Positions 20,154-28,674 of a stretch of DNA of 64,000 nucleotides are shown here, one piece after another. The DNA lies in the NCBI RefSeq assembly GCF_014652435.1, contig NZ_BMYU01000013.1, positions 1-64,000 on the forward strand, given 5' to 3'. Position 1 is the first letter of the stretch. Every line of letters starts with the position of its first letter. The stretch is from Cognatundibacterium squillarum. Lineage in GTDB: Bacteria > Pseudomonadota > Gammaproteobacteria > Burkholderiales > Burkholderiaceae_D. The notes under the pieces were generated by a model. It made no database searches, had not been told where the DNA came from, and saw only the letters and a program-made list of their open reading frames with translations. Made by a program: the position numbers and the translations under genes.

Positions 20154-20969
20154 ATGTCCGAAGTGTTTACTTTCCGCGCCGGAACGGTGCCTTTACTGAT
20201 TTCCATGCCGCATGTCGGTACACAGATTGCCGCTGAAGTGCAGCAGCAATTATTGCCGGAAGCGACGGTGCTGGCAGATACCGACTGGCATTTGCCGTCG
20301 CTGTACAACATGGCAGAAGCGCTGGGTGCATCGCTGCTGGTCGCGCAGCAATCGCGCTATGTGATTGATTTAAACCGCGCACCGGATAATGCGAATCTGT
20401 ATCCGGGACAAGATACAACAGGTTTGTGTCCGGTTGATACCTTTCATAAGCAAGCCCTGTATGCAGAAGGCAAACAGCCGGACGCGCAGGAAATTGATAG
20501 TCGTATCAACACTTACTGGCAACCGTATCATCAGCAACTGCAAAGCGAATTGCAACGTTTAAAACAGCAGTTCGGCACTGTGGTGCTATGGGACGCCCAT
20601 TCGATTGCCTCCGTTGTGCCACGCTTTTTTGAAGGCAAACTGCCGGATCTGAATTTTGGTACGGCAGACGGAAAATCCTGCGATGCCGGATTATCCGCAG
20701 CGCTGTCCGGCGTGCTGCAAACTTCGGTGCACGCACAGCCATATTCGCATGTGTTTAACGGCCGCTTCAAAGGTGGTTATATCACCCGTCAGTATGGTCT
20801 GCCGCAGCAGAATATTCATGCGATACAACTGGAAATGGCGCAATGCGTGTATATGAACGAAGCCGCGCCGTTTGCTTATCTGCCGGAAAAAGCTGCGCAG
20901 GTACAACCCTTATTGCAGGAGTTGTTGCAGGCTTGTGTGAACTGGGCGCAGGCGCAACAGAAAGGCTGA
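20154..20969 (+). CDS. hutG: N-formylglutamate deformylase
   Basis: HutG hydrolyses N-formyl-L-glutamate to glutamate and formate, the last step of the five-step histidine pathway. The 271-residue protein has the N-formylglutamate amidohydrolase signature: SMPHVG near the start, ADTDWHLPSLY, YVIDLNRAP and WDAHSI, with candidate metal ligands His and Asp. It is 3 bp ahead of hutF. No hutH or hutU is present in the window. Confidence 0.92.
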   Translation: MSEVFTFRAGTVPLLISMPHVGTQIAAEVQQQLLPEATVLADTDWHLPSLYNMAEALGASLLVAQQSRYVIDLNRAPDNANLYPGQDTTGLCPVDTFHKQALYAEGKQPDAQEIDSRINTYWQPYHQQLQSELQRLKQQFGTVVLWDAHSIASVVPRFFEGKLPDLNFGTADGKSCDAGLSAALSGVLQTSVHAQPYSHVFNGRFKGGYITRQYGLPQQNIHAIQLEMAQCVYMNEAAPFAYLPEKAAQVQPLLQELLQACVNWAQAQQKG

Positions 20970-20972
20970 GCT

Positions 20973-22343
20973 ATGTCTGAAAAAAATACTTTATACGCAA
21001 AGCAGGCTTATCTGCTGCAGGGCTGGACGGAGAGCGTACGTTTGCACTGGGATGCAAACGGCACGCTGACGCAGCTGGAAACCGGTGTGGTGCAACAAGC
21101 CGGTGAAGCCAGTGCCGAACTGGTGCTGCCGGGTATTACCAATCTGCATTCGCATGCATTTCAGCGCGCGATGGCAGGGCTGACCGAAGTAGCGGGCGAC
21201 AGCAAAGACAGTTTCTGGACCTGGCGGGAACTGATGTACCGCTATGCGCTGCAATTGCGTCCGGACCAGCTGGAAGCCATTGCTGCGCAACTGTATATGG
21301 AGTGCCTGCGTCACGGCTATACCGGTGTATGTGAATTCCACTATTTACATCGTGCACCTTCCGGTGACTGGTATAACAATCCGGCGGAAATGTCGGAACG
21401 CTTGCTGGCGGCGGCGGACAGCGCCGGTATCGCGATCACGATGCTGCCGGTGCTGTACAGTTATGCCGATTTTCTGGAGCAGCCTTTGCGCGAGGATCAG
21501 CGCCGCTTCCGTACCGACGAAGACAGCATTCTGGAGCTGATTACCCGGCTGGAGCGTTTCCGCTCCGCGCAAGTCGAAGTCGGCGTGGCACCGCATTCGT
21601 TGCGTGCCACCACCACTGCGCAGATAGGCCGTGTGCTGGCAGCCATGCCGGCGGATCGGCCGGTGCATATTCATATTGCGGAACAGATGCGCGAAGTGGA
21701 TGCCTGTATCGCCGCTCACGGCAAGCGTCCGGTGGCTTTGCTGACCGGTGATCTGGCGATTGATAGTCGCTGGTGTCTGGTCCATGCAACGCATCTGGAT
21801 GCATCAGAAGTGACGGCGATTGCGCAGTCCGGTGCGGTTGCCGGTATTTGCACCACCACGGAAGGTAATCTGGGCGATGGTTTCTTCCCGCTGCCGGAAT
21901 ATCTGGCACAGGGCGGACGCTTCGGTGTTGGTAGCGACAGTCATGTCTCGCAAAGTCCGGTGGAAGAGTTGCGCTGGCTGGAATACGGGCAGCGTCTGCG
22001 GTTGCAGGGCCGCAATATTGCGCACAGTGCCGAGCAGAAGCGGGTCGGCGATTTCCTGTGGCAACAGGCGCTGGCCGGTGGCGCACAAGCCAGTGGCCGC
22101 CGCACCGGCCAGTTACAGCCCGGTTATCAGGCGGATATCGTAGTGCTGGATACAGAACATCCGAATCTGGCCGATTTGCCGGTGCAGCAAGTGCTGAATA
22201 CCTGGTTGCTGGCAGGTAATGATAATCTGGTGCGCGATGTGTATGCCGGCGGACACAAAGTGGTATCAGAGGGTCGCCATGTCCGTCAGGAGTTGATTCA
22301 GCGCAATTACCGTGATTGTATGCGCGCCTTACGCACTGCCTGA
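20973..22343 (+). CDS. hutF: Formimidoylglutamate deiminase
   Basis: HutF converts N-formimidoyl-glutamate to N-formylglutamate and ammonia, feeding HutG. It is an amidohydrolase-superfamily protein of 456 residues. The metal motif LHSHAFQ, the FWTWRELMY block, HIAEQ near the middle and GSDSHVS near the C-terminus fit the family. It forms an operon with the IclR gene and hutG and is followed by a strong terminator. Confidence 0.93.
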   Translation: MSEKNTLYAKQAYLLQGWTESVRLHWDANGTLTQLETGVVQQAGEASAELVLPGITNLHSHAFQRAMAGLTEVAGDSKDSFWTWRELMYRYALQLRPDQLEAIAAQLYMECLRHGYTGVCEFHYLHRAPSGDWYNNPAEMSERLLAAADSAGIAITMLPVLYSYADFLEQPLREDQRRFRTDEDSILELITRLERFRSAQVEVGVAPHSLRATTTAQIGRVLAAMPADRPVHIHIAEQMREVDACIAAHGKRPVALLTGDLAIDSRWCLVHATHLDASEVTAIAQSGAVAGICTTTEGNLGDGFFPLPEYLAQGGRFGVGSDSHVSQSPVEELRWLEYGQRLRLQGRNIAHSAEQKRVGDFLWQQALAGGAQASGRRTGQLQPGYQADIVVLDTEHPNLADLPVQQVLNTWLLAGNDNLVRDVYAGGHKVVSEGRHVRQELIQRNYRDCMRALRTA

Positions 22344-22423
22344 AGCTACCGGAGGGCTTATGCGGTAATCTGCATTCCTGATTACCGGTGCGTGCTGAAA
22401 CTAAACGATTGTTTAATGGTCTC

Positions 22424-22458
22424 ACAGCCTGTGATGTTGCATCACAGGCTGTTTTTTT
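22424..22458 (+). terminator. Terminator of the hutGF operon
   Basis: A 12-bp perfect stem (ACAGCCTGTGAT / ATCACAGGCTGT) with a 5-nt loop and seven T residues. Confidence 0.95.
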
Positions 22459-22497
22459 GTGTCATAACAGCGAAAAAATGTATGAAGTTACTTTTTT

Positions 22498-22506
22498 TGC
22501 TATATT
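22498..22506 (+). promoter_or_regulatory. Extended -10 promoter candidate for the M16 peptidase
   Basis: TGCTATATT fits the extended -10 pattern TGnTATAAT with one mismatch and lies 82 bp before the ATG. No convincing -35 box is seen, as is usual for extended -10 promoters. Confidence 0.4.
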
Positions 22507-22587
22507 GCCTGACGCCGCAATCCCGGTGTGGTGTGCAGCAAACACGCTGCAGACTTCAAAATTTTTACAGAAAGAACTGGATACACC

Positions 22588-25356
22588 ATGAAATTGAAAC
22601 CCGTTTGCTTTGCACTTGCGCTGGCATTCAGCGCCGTTTCTGCAATGCCGGCTCTGGCTGCTGCGCCAAAAGCGTCTGCAGCTGCAGCGGCGACTGCCGC
22701 AACTTCCGTGGAAGGGATCACTGAATACCGTCTGGCGAATGGTTTGCGCGTGCTGCTGGCACCGGATGCATCCAAGCCGACTACCACAGTCAACATCACC
22801 TATCTCGTCGGTTCCCGCCACGAAAGCTACGGTGAAACCGGTATGGCTCACTTGCTGGAGCACATGGTGTTTAAAGGCACCAAAGCGCGCGGCAACATCA
22901 TGCAGGAACTGAGCAAACGCGGTATGCAGTTCAACGGTACTACTTTCTACGACCGTACCAACTATTACGAAACTTTCCCGGCTTCTGACGACAATCTGCA
23001 ATGGGCGCTGGAAATGGAAGCGGACCGTATGGTCAATTCCCGTATCGCCCGCAGCGATCTGGATACCGAGTTTTCCGTTGTGCGTAACGAAATGGAAATC
23101 GGTGAAAACAATGCTTTCCGCGTACTGTGGAAACAGCTGGCCGCCGTCACATTTGACTGGCATAACTACGGCCACAACACCATCGGCGCGAAAGCCGACG
23201 TGGAAGGTGTGAAGATCGAGAACCTGCAAGCGTTCTATCGCAAATACTATCAGCCGGATAATGCTGTGCTGATGGTGGCAGGTAAGTTCGATGTGAAGAA
23301 AACGCTGGAACTGATCGAAAAGAATTTCGGCAAACTGGCAAAACCGACTCGCCAGCTGGAAAAAACCTGGACCCGCGAAGCACCGCGTGACGGCGTACGT
23401 GAAGTGACTGTACGCCGCGTGACTGACCAGCAAATGGCAGCGGTGCTGTACCCGACTTCCGCAGGCAGCCATCCGGATGCAGCGGCGATTGCGGCGGTCA
23501 GCCATGTGATCGGTAATGCACCGAACGGCCGTCTGCATAAAAAACTGGTCGACAGCAAAATGGCAGTGGGCGTTGGCGAAATGCCGTTCAATCTGGCTGA
23601 GCCGGGCTATGCCATGTATCTGGCCGTGCTGAGCAAAGATCAGAGTATGGATCAGGCTAAAAAAGTGCTGATCGAAACGGTGGAAGGTTTTGCGAAACAA
23701 CCAGTGACTGAAGAAGAACTGAAACTGGCAAAAACCTCGCTGCTGAACGATATTGAAAAAACCATCAATGATCCGCAAAAACTGTGCGTTGCGATGTCTG
23801 AATCGATCGCGCTGGGCGACTGGCGTATGTTCTTCATCGAACGTGACCGTATCGAAGCCCTGAAACTGGACGACGTACAACGCGTTGCGCTGAATTACTT
23901 TAAAGAAGATAACCGCAGCTTTGGTCAGTACATTCCGGTGGCAAAACCTGAACGCGCTGAAATTCCGGATACACCGGACGTGGCTAAACTGGTGGAAGGC
24001 TACAAAGGCCGTGCGGCTGTTGCTGCCGGTGAAACCTTCGATACCAGCACTGCTAACATCGACAAGCGTACTGAAAACACCAAACTGGCAAACGGCGCAA
24101 AAGTCAGCCTGCTGAGTAAGAAAAACCGTGGCGAAACCGTCAGCGGCGCAGTGACTCTGCATCTGGGTACTGAGCAAAGTCTGATGAATCAGTCCGTGAA
24201 TATGGATGTCGCGATTGATATGCTGATGCGCGGTGCGGGCAAATACAGCCGTTCCGAGATCGCCAGCCGTCTGGAAGAACTGAAAGCCAAACTCAGTGTT
24301 TCCCACAGCGGTCAGAATGTGAATATTTCGTTTGAGACCGTGCGTGCAAATCTGCCGCAACTGATCGAACTGATGTCCGATGTGCTGCGTCGTCCGACTT
24401 TCCCGCAAGCTGAATTCGACACACTGCAAAAAGAAAATCTGGCAGCGATTGAAGCGCAGCGTAACGAGCCGCAAGCCGTTGCGATGAATGCACTGAAACG
24501 CCTGAGCAATACCGGTTATCAACCGGGCGATATCCGTTACGATTACTCGCTGGAAGAATCGCTGAAACTGTACAGCGTGGCTAAACTGGAAGATGCGAAA
24601 AACTTCTACCAGCAATTCCTCGGTGCAGATAATGCAGAATTCTCCATCGTTGGTGACTTCGATAACGCACAGGTGAAAGAAGCGCTGAACAAAGCCTTCG
24701 GCGACTGGAAAGCGAAACAAGCGTATCAGCGCGTTCCGCTGCTGAAAGCACAGGCAAAAGCCAGCAACGAAACTTTTGAAACACCGGATAAAGCGAATGC
24801 AATGTACCTGGCAGTGCTGCCACTGGCGATCAGCGACAATACTGCCGAAGTACCGGCACTGAAAGTAGCGAACCAGATCCTGGGTGAAGGCATTAAATCC
24901 CGTCTGTTTAACCGTCTGCGTCAGAAAGACGGTATCAGCTACGGCGCAGGCAGCCAGCTGGCAGTTAACTCGCAAGATCCGGCATCGCGCTTACTGGTGT
25001 ACGCAATGTTTGCACCGCAAAATCTGGACAAGCTGAAAACCGGCGTGAAAGAAGAGCTGGAGCGCTTTGTGAAAGACGGTATCACTGCGGAAGAACTGGA
25101 TGAAGCGAAAAAAGCGATCCAGCAGGAAACCAAAGTGATTCGTGCACAGGACAAAGTTCTGGCTAACTACCTGCGCAGCAATGCGAATCTGGGTCGTACC
25201 ATGAAATGGCACGAAGAGCGTGACGGTAAGCTGCAGGCAGTAACACTGGATCAGGTGAATGCTGTGATCCGCAGCATGATCAAGCCTGAACTGCTGTCCC
25301 ATGTGTACGCCGGTGATTTCGCCGGTGCTGCGAAAAAAGCGGCTGCACCGAAGTAA
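22588..25356 (+). CDS. Secreted M16 (insulinase/pitrilysin) zinc peptidase
   Basis: The 922-residue protein has a signal peptide (about residues 1-25) and two tandem M16 halves. The inverted zinc motif HLLEH is at residues 88-92, and the third ligand Glu lies in NEMEIGEN. The C-terminal half (from about residue 500) lacks this motif and is the usual inactive partner; it includes the LFNRLRQKDGISYG block. ATG 22588 precedes a clear signal peptide; the 20 codons upstream do not. It stands alone, with its own terminator. Confidence 0.92.
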   Translation: MKLKPVCFALALAFSAVSAMPALAAAPKASAAAAATAATSVEGITEYRLANGLRVLLAPDASKPTTTVNITYLVGSRHESYGETGMAHLLEHMVFKGTKARGNIMQELSKRGMQFNGTTFYDRTNYYETFPASDDNLQWALEMEADRMVNSRIARSDLDTEFSVVRNEMEIGENNAFRVLWKQLAAVTFDWHNYGHNTIGAKADVEGVKIENLQAFYRKYYQPDNAVLMVAGKFDVKKTLELIEKNFGKLAKPTRQLEKTWTREAPRDGVREVTVRRVTDQQMAAVLYPTSAGSHPDAAAIAAVSHVIGNAPNGRLHKKLVDSKMAVGVGEMPFNLAEPGYAMYLAVLSKDQSMDQAKKVLIETVEGFAKQPVTEEELKLAKTSLLNDIEKTINDPQKLCVAMSESIALGDWRMFFIERDRIEALKLDDVQRVALNYFKEDNRSFGQYIPVAKPERAEIPDTPDVAKLVEGYKGRAAVAAGETFDTSTANIDKRTENTKLANGAKVSLLSKKNRGETVSGAVTLHLGTEQSLMNQSVNMDVAIDMLMRGAGKYSRSEIASRLEELKAKLSVSHSGQNVNISFETVRANLPQLIELMSDVLRRPTFPQAEFDTLQKENLAAIEAQRNEPQAVAMNALKRLSNTGYQPGDIRYDYSLEESLKLYSVAKLEDAKNFYQQFLGADNAEFSIVGDFDNAQVKEALNKAFGDWKAKQAYQRVPLLKAQAKASNETFETPDKANAMYLAVLPLAISDNTAEVPALKVANQILGEGIKSRLFNRLRQKDGISYGAGSQLAVNSQDPASRLLVYAMFAPQNLDKLKTGVKEELERFVKDGITAEELDEAKKAIQQETKVIRAQDKVLANYLRSNANLGRTMKWHEERDGKLQAVTLDQVNAVIRSMIKPELLSHVYAGDFAGAAKKAAAPK

Positions 25357-25441
25357 TCTGCTGATGTTTTTGTTTTCAGGTGGCAGTCAGTCTGCCTGAA
25401 AACCTGAGGCACGCAGCAAAAGGTATCTTCTGATACCAGCC

Positions 25442-25482
25442 CAAACCGCCCGCCGGAGCCATCCGCCGGGCGGTTTGTTTTT
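25442..25482 (+). terminator. Terminator after the M16 peptidase
   Basis: An 11-bp stem (CAAACCGCCCG / CGGGCGGTTTG) around a 14-nt loop, followed by TTTTT. Confidence 0.85.
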
Positions 25483-25522
25483 GTCGTGTGAAACGGTAAA
25501 TAAGGGGCCTGAGCAGCGTTCG

Positions 25523-25608
25523 TTATGCAGAGGTCCGCATGTTGGGTTTGCGGAGCCCCGCACTTTCTGCCGACGACCGCCGCATTGCTGTGCTGGAATC
25601 CGCAAATA
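25523..25608 (-). repeat. 86-nt dispersed element, copy C
   Basis: Minus orientation and the most diverged copy, but the core (GTCGTCGGCAGAAAGT on the minus strand) and both ATGCGG/TTGCGG ends are kept. It is preceded, in its own orientation, by the clearest 10-nt array of the family (25611-25660). Confidence 0.75.
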
Positions 25609-25610
25609 AG

Positions 25611-25660
25611 CCAATTCAGGCGATATCAGGCCATTTCAGGCGGCATCAGACGATCTCTGG
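25611..25660. repeat. Five phased 10-nt units next to copy C
   Basis: Five consecutive 10-nt units read CCAATTCAGG, CGATATCAGG, CCATTTCAGG, CGGCATCAGA, CGATCTCTGG. The exact 10-nt period (one helical turn) places the same bases on one DNA face. Shorter or degenerate versions precede the other 86-nt copies. Confidence 0.8.
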
Positions 25661-25707
25661 CTTAATCGGGAGGAAGTGGTTTTCAGGGAAGGATGTGCTG
25701 ACGGAAG

Positions 25708-25763
25708 GTGTGAGATGCAAACTCACACGCTGTTACGACATCGCCGCCTGCGGCAGCGATGTC
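25708..25763. other. Two hairpins downstream of the DUF2167 gene
   Basis: GTGTGAG/CTCACAC (25708-25728) and GACATCGC/GCGATGTC (25737-25763) are perfect stems just past the DUF2167 stop. No T-run follows on the minus strand, so they are better seen as mRNA 3'-end structures than as classical terminators. Confidence 0.4.
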
Positions 25764-25773
25764 AGCGTCGGAA

Positions 25774-26724
25774 TCAGGTACCGGTTTTTGGCTGGTCGTT
25801 GTTGTGATCTTCCGGCACGGCGACCGGTGCATCTTCCTCTTTCTTGCTGAAGAATTTACGTACAGCCATGCCCAGACCAATCACACCGGCAATCGCCAGT
25901 TTGGCAAATTTGGCGAGGAAGGCGGCGATGATTGCGAAGAAGCCGAGTTTTTTCGCGGCGACACCGGCAATCAGCGCAGCCAGTCCGTATTCCGCCACTT
26001 TGTCTGTCGCCGGATTAAAGTCAGCGTAGCGCTTGCCTTCGTTAAACTCCAGATTATTCAGCAAAGTTTGCGCGTAGGCTTTATCTGCGCCGATCTGGCT
26101 GGCGGAAGTAATCATATTCACGCTGATATAGCCTTCGCGTCCCAGTGCATAGGTGTTGTAGTTGACGCCCGGATCAGGATCTTCCCCCTGTTTTAATTTC
26201 GCAAGAACAGACCAGACCAGACGATGGCTGGCTGCGTCGTAATGCGGTGCTTCGGCCCAGCGATCCACCATAATCGCCGGAATACCCATTTTTTCGCGTT
26301 CTTTATTTTGTTCTTCCGTGCCTTCTTTCAGGCTTTTCAGCAAATCGTCGGCATTCCAGTTTTTCGCATCATCGTCTTTGATGTAACCGGATTTTTCCCA
26401 TTTGGCGACCGCCATCCACTGGCCTTCGCGCGGGAAAATCAAACCCAGTGTGGTCGGGTCATTGTGATTACCCATGGCCTGCATAATGCGGCCGGCTTCC
26501 GGCATCGGAATATAAATCTGATTGGCGGGTAATTTCAGATCGGCCTGATCATTCATATGAATGACGGCAGGGCCTTCGGTTTTGACTTTCGACGCAGCAT
26601 CGTAAGCAGCTTGCAGCGCTGCTGCGCGCGGATCTGCCGGTGCGGAAGACTGTTGTGCTGTTGCCGGTGCAGAAAGGCTGGCGCTGAGCAGCGCGGAAAT
26701 GCTGAAAATACGCAGATAAGACAT
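25774..26724 (-). CDS. DUF2167 membrane-anchored protein
   Basis: The 316-residue product has a signal peptide (MSYLRIFSISALLSASLSA), a soluble domain of about 220 residues typical of DUF2167, and a C-terminal hydrophobic hairpin (about residues 245-290) ending in a charged tail. The function of the family is not established. GGGA six bases before ATG 26724 supports the start. Upstream lies the 267-nt inverted-repeat element. Confidence 0.8.
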   Translation of the reverse strand: MSYLRIFSISALLSASLSAPATAQQSSAPADPRAAALQAAYDAASKVKTEGPAVIHMNDQADLKLPANQIYIPMPEAGRIMQAMGNHNDPTTLGLIFPREGQWMAVAKWEKSGYIKDDDAKNWNADDLLKSLKEGTEEQNKEREKMGIPAIMVDRWAEAPHYDAASHRLVWSVLAKLKQGEDPDPGVNYNTYALGREGYISVNMITSASQIGADKAYAQTLLNNLEFNEGKRYADFNPATDKVAEYGLAALIAGVAAKKLGFFAIIAAFLAKFAKLAIAGVIGLGMAVRKFFSKKEEDAPVAVPEDHNNDQPKTGT

Positions 26725-26782
26725 GGTTTTCCCTGAAAAAAAGACGCCGGTACATTGCCGGCGTCATGTCAACAATTTATAG

Positions 26783-27049
26783 GAACTCATTTCATCAATA
26801 GCCACGAGTGCGAACGCGGGGTGCCGGGATGCAGTGCGCGGCGTCGTTGCGCAGCACAGGCTGGTGCCTGTGCAAGCGACGCAACAAAGCAATGCGCCCG
26901 GCACCTCCGTTCCCGGAGGGTTTGCCTCATAGCGCACGCTGGACAGCGTTGGACGCGTTGTGAATAGCACCGCTATTCACTGCCTTGTCCGCCTTGCCAG
27001 CCTGCGCTATGAGTCAAACGCATCTCGCGGGTATTGATGTAATGAGTTC
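26783..27049. other. 267-nt nested inverted-repeat element (MITE-like or structured RNA)
   Basis: The ends pair over about 27 nt with few mismatches: GAACTCAT with ATGAGTTC, CATCAATA with TATTGATG, CC with GG, CGAG with CTCG, GCG with CGC. Inside are two further arms. Arm 1: GTGCCGGG (26821-26828) with CCCGGCAC (26897-26904), enclosing hairpin GCACAGGC/GCCTGTGC. Arm 2: CTCATAGCGCA (26926-26936) with TGCGCTATGAG (27003-27013), enclosing GCTGG/CCAGC and GTGAATAGC/GCTATTCAC. A TA dinucleotide borders each end. It is GC-rich compared with its flanks and holds no convincing ORF. No other copy is seen in this window. Confidence 0.75.
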
Positions 27050-27141
27050 GTACACCATCTTTGTGCAGATTGCATAATATTTGCAATCTTTTTAAGATAA
27101 ATTGTTGTTTCTTTATCAGGTGAATGTTGCACTGAAAAAGT

Positions 27142-28203
27142 TCAGGCTTTTTTCGCACTGCGCAGACGTTCTGCGGCGTAGCGCAGCATGGTGACGGTCG
27201 TTTCCCAGTCCACGCAGGCATCCGTGACTGAGCAACCGTATTTCAGCTGGCTCAGATCCGCCGGAATCGACTGATTACCGGCTGCCAGATTGGATTCAAT
27301 CATGACGCCGACAATGTTCTGATTACCGTTCGCGATCTGATTGACCACATCCGCCATCACCAGCGGCTGCAGCTCCGGTTTTTTGTAGCTGTTCGCGTGC
27401 GAGCAATCGATCACGATATTCGGCGGCAGTTTGGCTTTCACCAGCGCCTGCTGCGCCATCGCCACGGAAACCGTGTCGTAATTCGGACGGTCACCACCGC
27501 CGCGCAACACCACGTGGCCATGCGGATTACCGCTGGTGCGGACGATGGACACACGGCCTTGCGCATTTAAACCGAGGAAAGAATGCGGATGTGATGCCGA
27601 CAGAATCGCATTGATCGCGATGCCGATGTCACCGTCAGTACCGTTTTTAAAGCCAACCGGCGTGGATAAACCGGACGACATTTCGCGGTGGGTCTGGGAT
27701 TCGGTAGTACGTGCGCCAATCGCTGTCCATGCAATCAGGTCGCCCAGGTATTGCGGGGAAATCGGGTCCAGCGCTTCCGTTGCCGTTGGCAGACCGAGTT
27801 CACAGACATCCAGCAGGAACTGACGTGCTTTTTCCATGCCTTCATCCACGCGGAAAGAATCATCCATATAAGGATCATTGATGAAGCCTTTCCAGCCGGT
27901 GGTGGTGCGTGGTTTTTCAAAATACACGCGCATGACCAGCACCATCACATCTTCCAGTTCTGCCTGCAGGGCTTTCAGACGGCGGGCGTAATCCAGACCG
28001 GCAACCGGATCATGAATCGAGCAAGGGCCGACCACGACAAACAGACGCGGATCTTTGCGTTCCAGAATGGCACGCAGTGTATTGCGGCTTTGTTCTACTA
28101 CGCTGCCGGCAGTTTCGCTGAGCGGCAGTTTGGCGTGCAGTTCTTCAGGCGTCGGCATATTGTCGAACGCACTGACGTTAATGTTTTCCAGAATTTGTGT
28201 CAT
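27142..28203 (-). CDS. aroG: 3-deoxy-7-phosphoheptulonate synthase (class I)
   Basis: The enzyme condenses phosphoenolpyruvate and erythrose 4-phosphate, the entry to the shikimate pathway. The 353-residue protein is an AroG/AroF/AroH-type synthase: VVGPCSIHDP, MRVYFEKPRTTTGWKG, GARTTESQ and FKNGTDG blocks are all present. Which aromatic amino acid inhibits it cannot be read safely. A terminator-like hairpin with a U-run lies directly upstream of the ATG, so attenuation is likely. Assignment to aroG rather than aroF or aroH is a convention. Confidence 0.9.
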   Translation of the reverse strand: MTQILENINVSAFDNMPTPEELHAKLPLSETAGSVVEQSRNTLRAILERKDPRLFVVVGPCSIHDPVAGLDYARRLKALQAELEDVMVLVMRVYFEKPRTTTGWKGFINDPYMDDSFRVDEGMEKARQFLLDVCELGLPTATEALDPISPQYLGDLIAWTAIGARTTESQTHREMSSGLSTPVGFKNGTDGDIGIAINAILSASHPHSFLGLNAQGRVSIVRTSGNPHGHVVLRGGGDRPNYDTVSVAMAQQALVKAKLPPNIVIDCSHANSYKKPELQPLVMADVVNQIANGNQNIVGVMIESNLAAGNQSIPADLSQLKYGCSVTDACVDWETTVTMLRYAAERLRSAKKA

Positions 28204-28218
28204 GTTAAATACAATCTT

Positions 28219-28275
28219 TAAAAATAAATGCAGTCAGTCCGGACTGCATATCAGCCGTGACCCGTGTTCGCAGTC
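28219..28275 (-). promoter_or_regulatory. Attenuator-like leader of aroG
   Basis: On the minus strand a stem ATGCAGTC/GACTGCAT (28249-28228) is followed by TTTATTTTTAAAG, an intrinsic terminator ending about 16 nt before the aroG start. A GACTGC segment upstream (28275-28270) can pair with the 5' arm GCAGTC and would compete with the terminator. A short frame upstream, MNRRSHRLHFIRIPR, stops inside that competitor; it has one Phe codon only, so a leader-peptide role is uncertain. Confidence 0.5.
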
Positions 28276-28674
28276 AGCGCGGGATACGGATGAAATGAAG
28301 TCTGTGACTTCTGCGGTTCATCAGAGCATGTTTGCCGTGTCAGCCATGGATAATGGCTTCTGTGCTGCCTGACCCGGGTTCCGGGCTGCGCAGGGTGGAG
28401 CGAGGGGCTGGCCCTTACTGGCAGAGTGGCCGTTCAGTCTGTGGCGGGTAGTCACAGCTTACGGTTCTAATCCACATTATTGCCCGAATTCCTGATGCGG
28501 CGCAAAAAGCTGTGTAATCCACAACCCGGCAGCAGAAAGCGGTCACAGCTTTGTTGTAAAACCGTTGTTTACGCGGCGGTTCAGAGGCAACTGCTGCGGC
28601 ACAAAATCCGCTGATCTGTTTTCCCTGTTTCGCTTTGCCTGTGGAACAATACCAGTTTTTTGCAGGAACTGCAG

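Noticed and set aside
22462-24975. Minus-strand frame of 837 codons opposite the M16 peptidase
   Set aside because: Shadow of a well-supported peptidase gene; no motif and no ribosome binding site.
26755-26970. Small frames on both strands inside the inverted-repeat element
   Set aside because: They follow the palindromic structure, have no ribosome sites and show no protein features.
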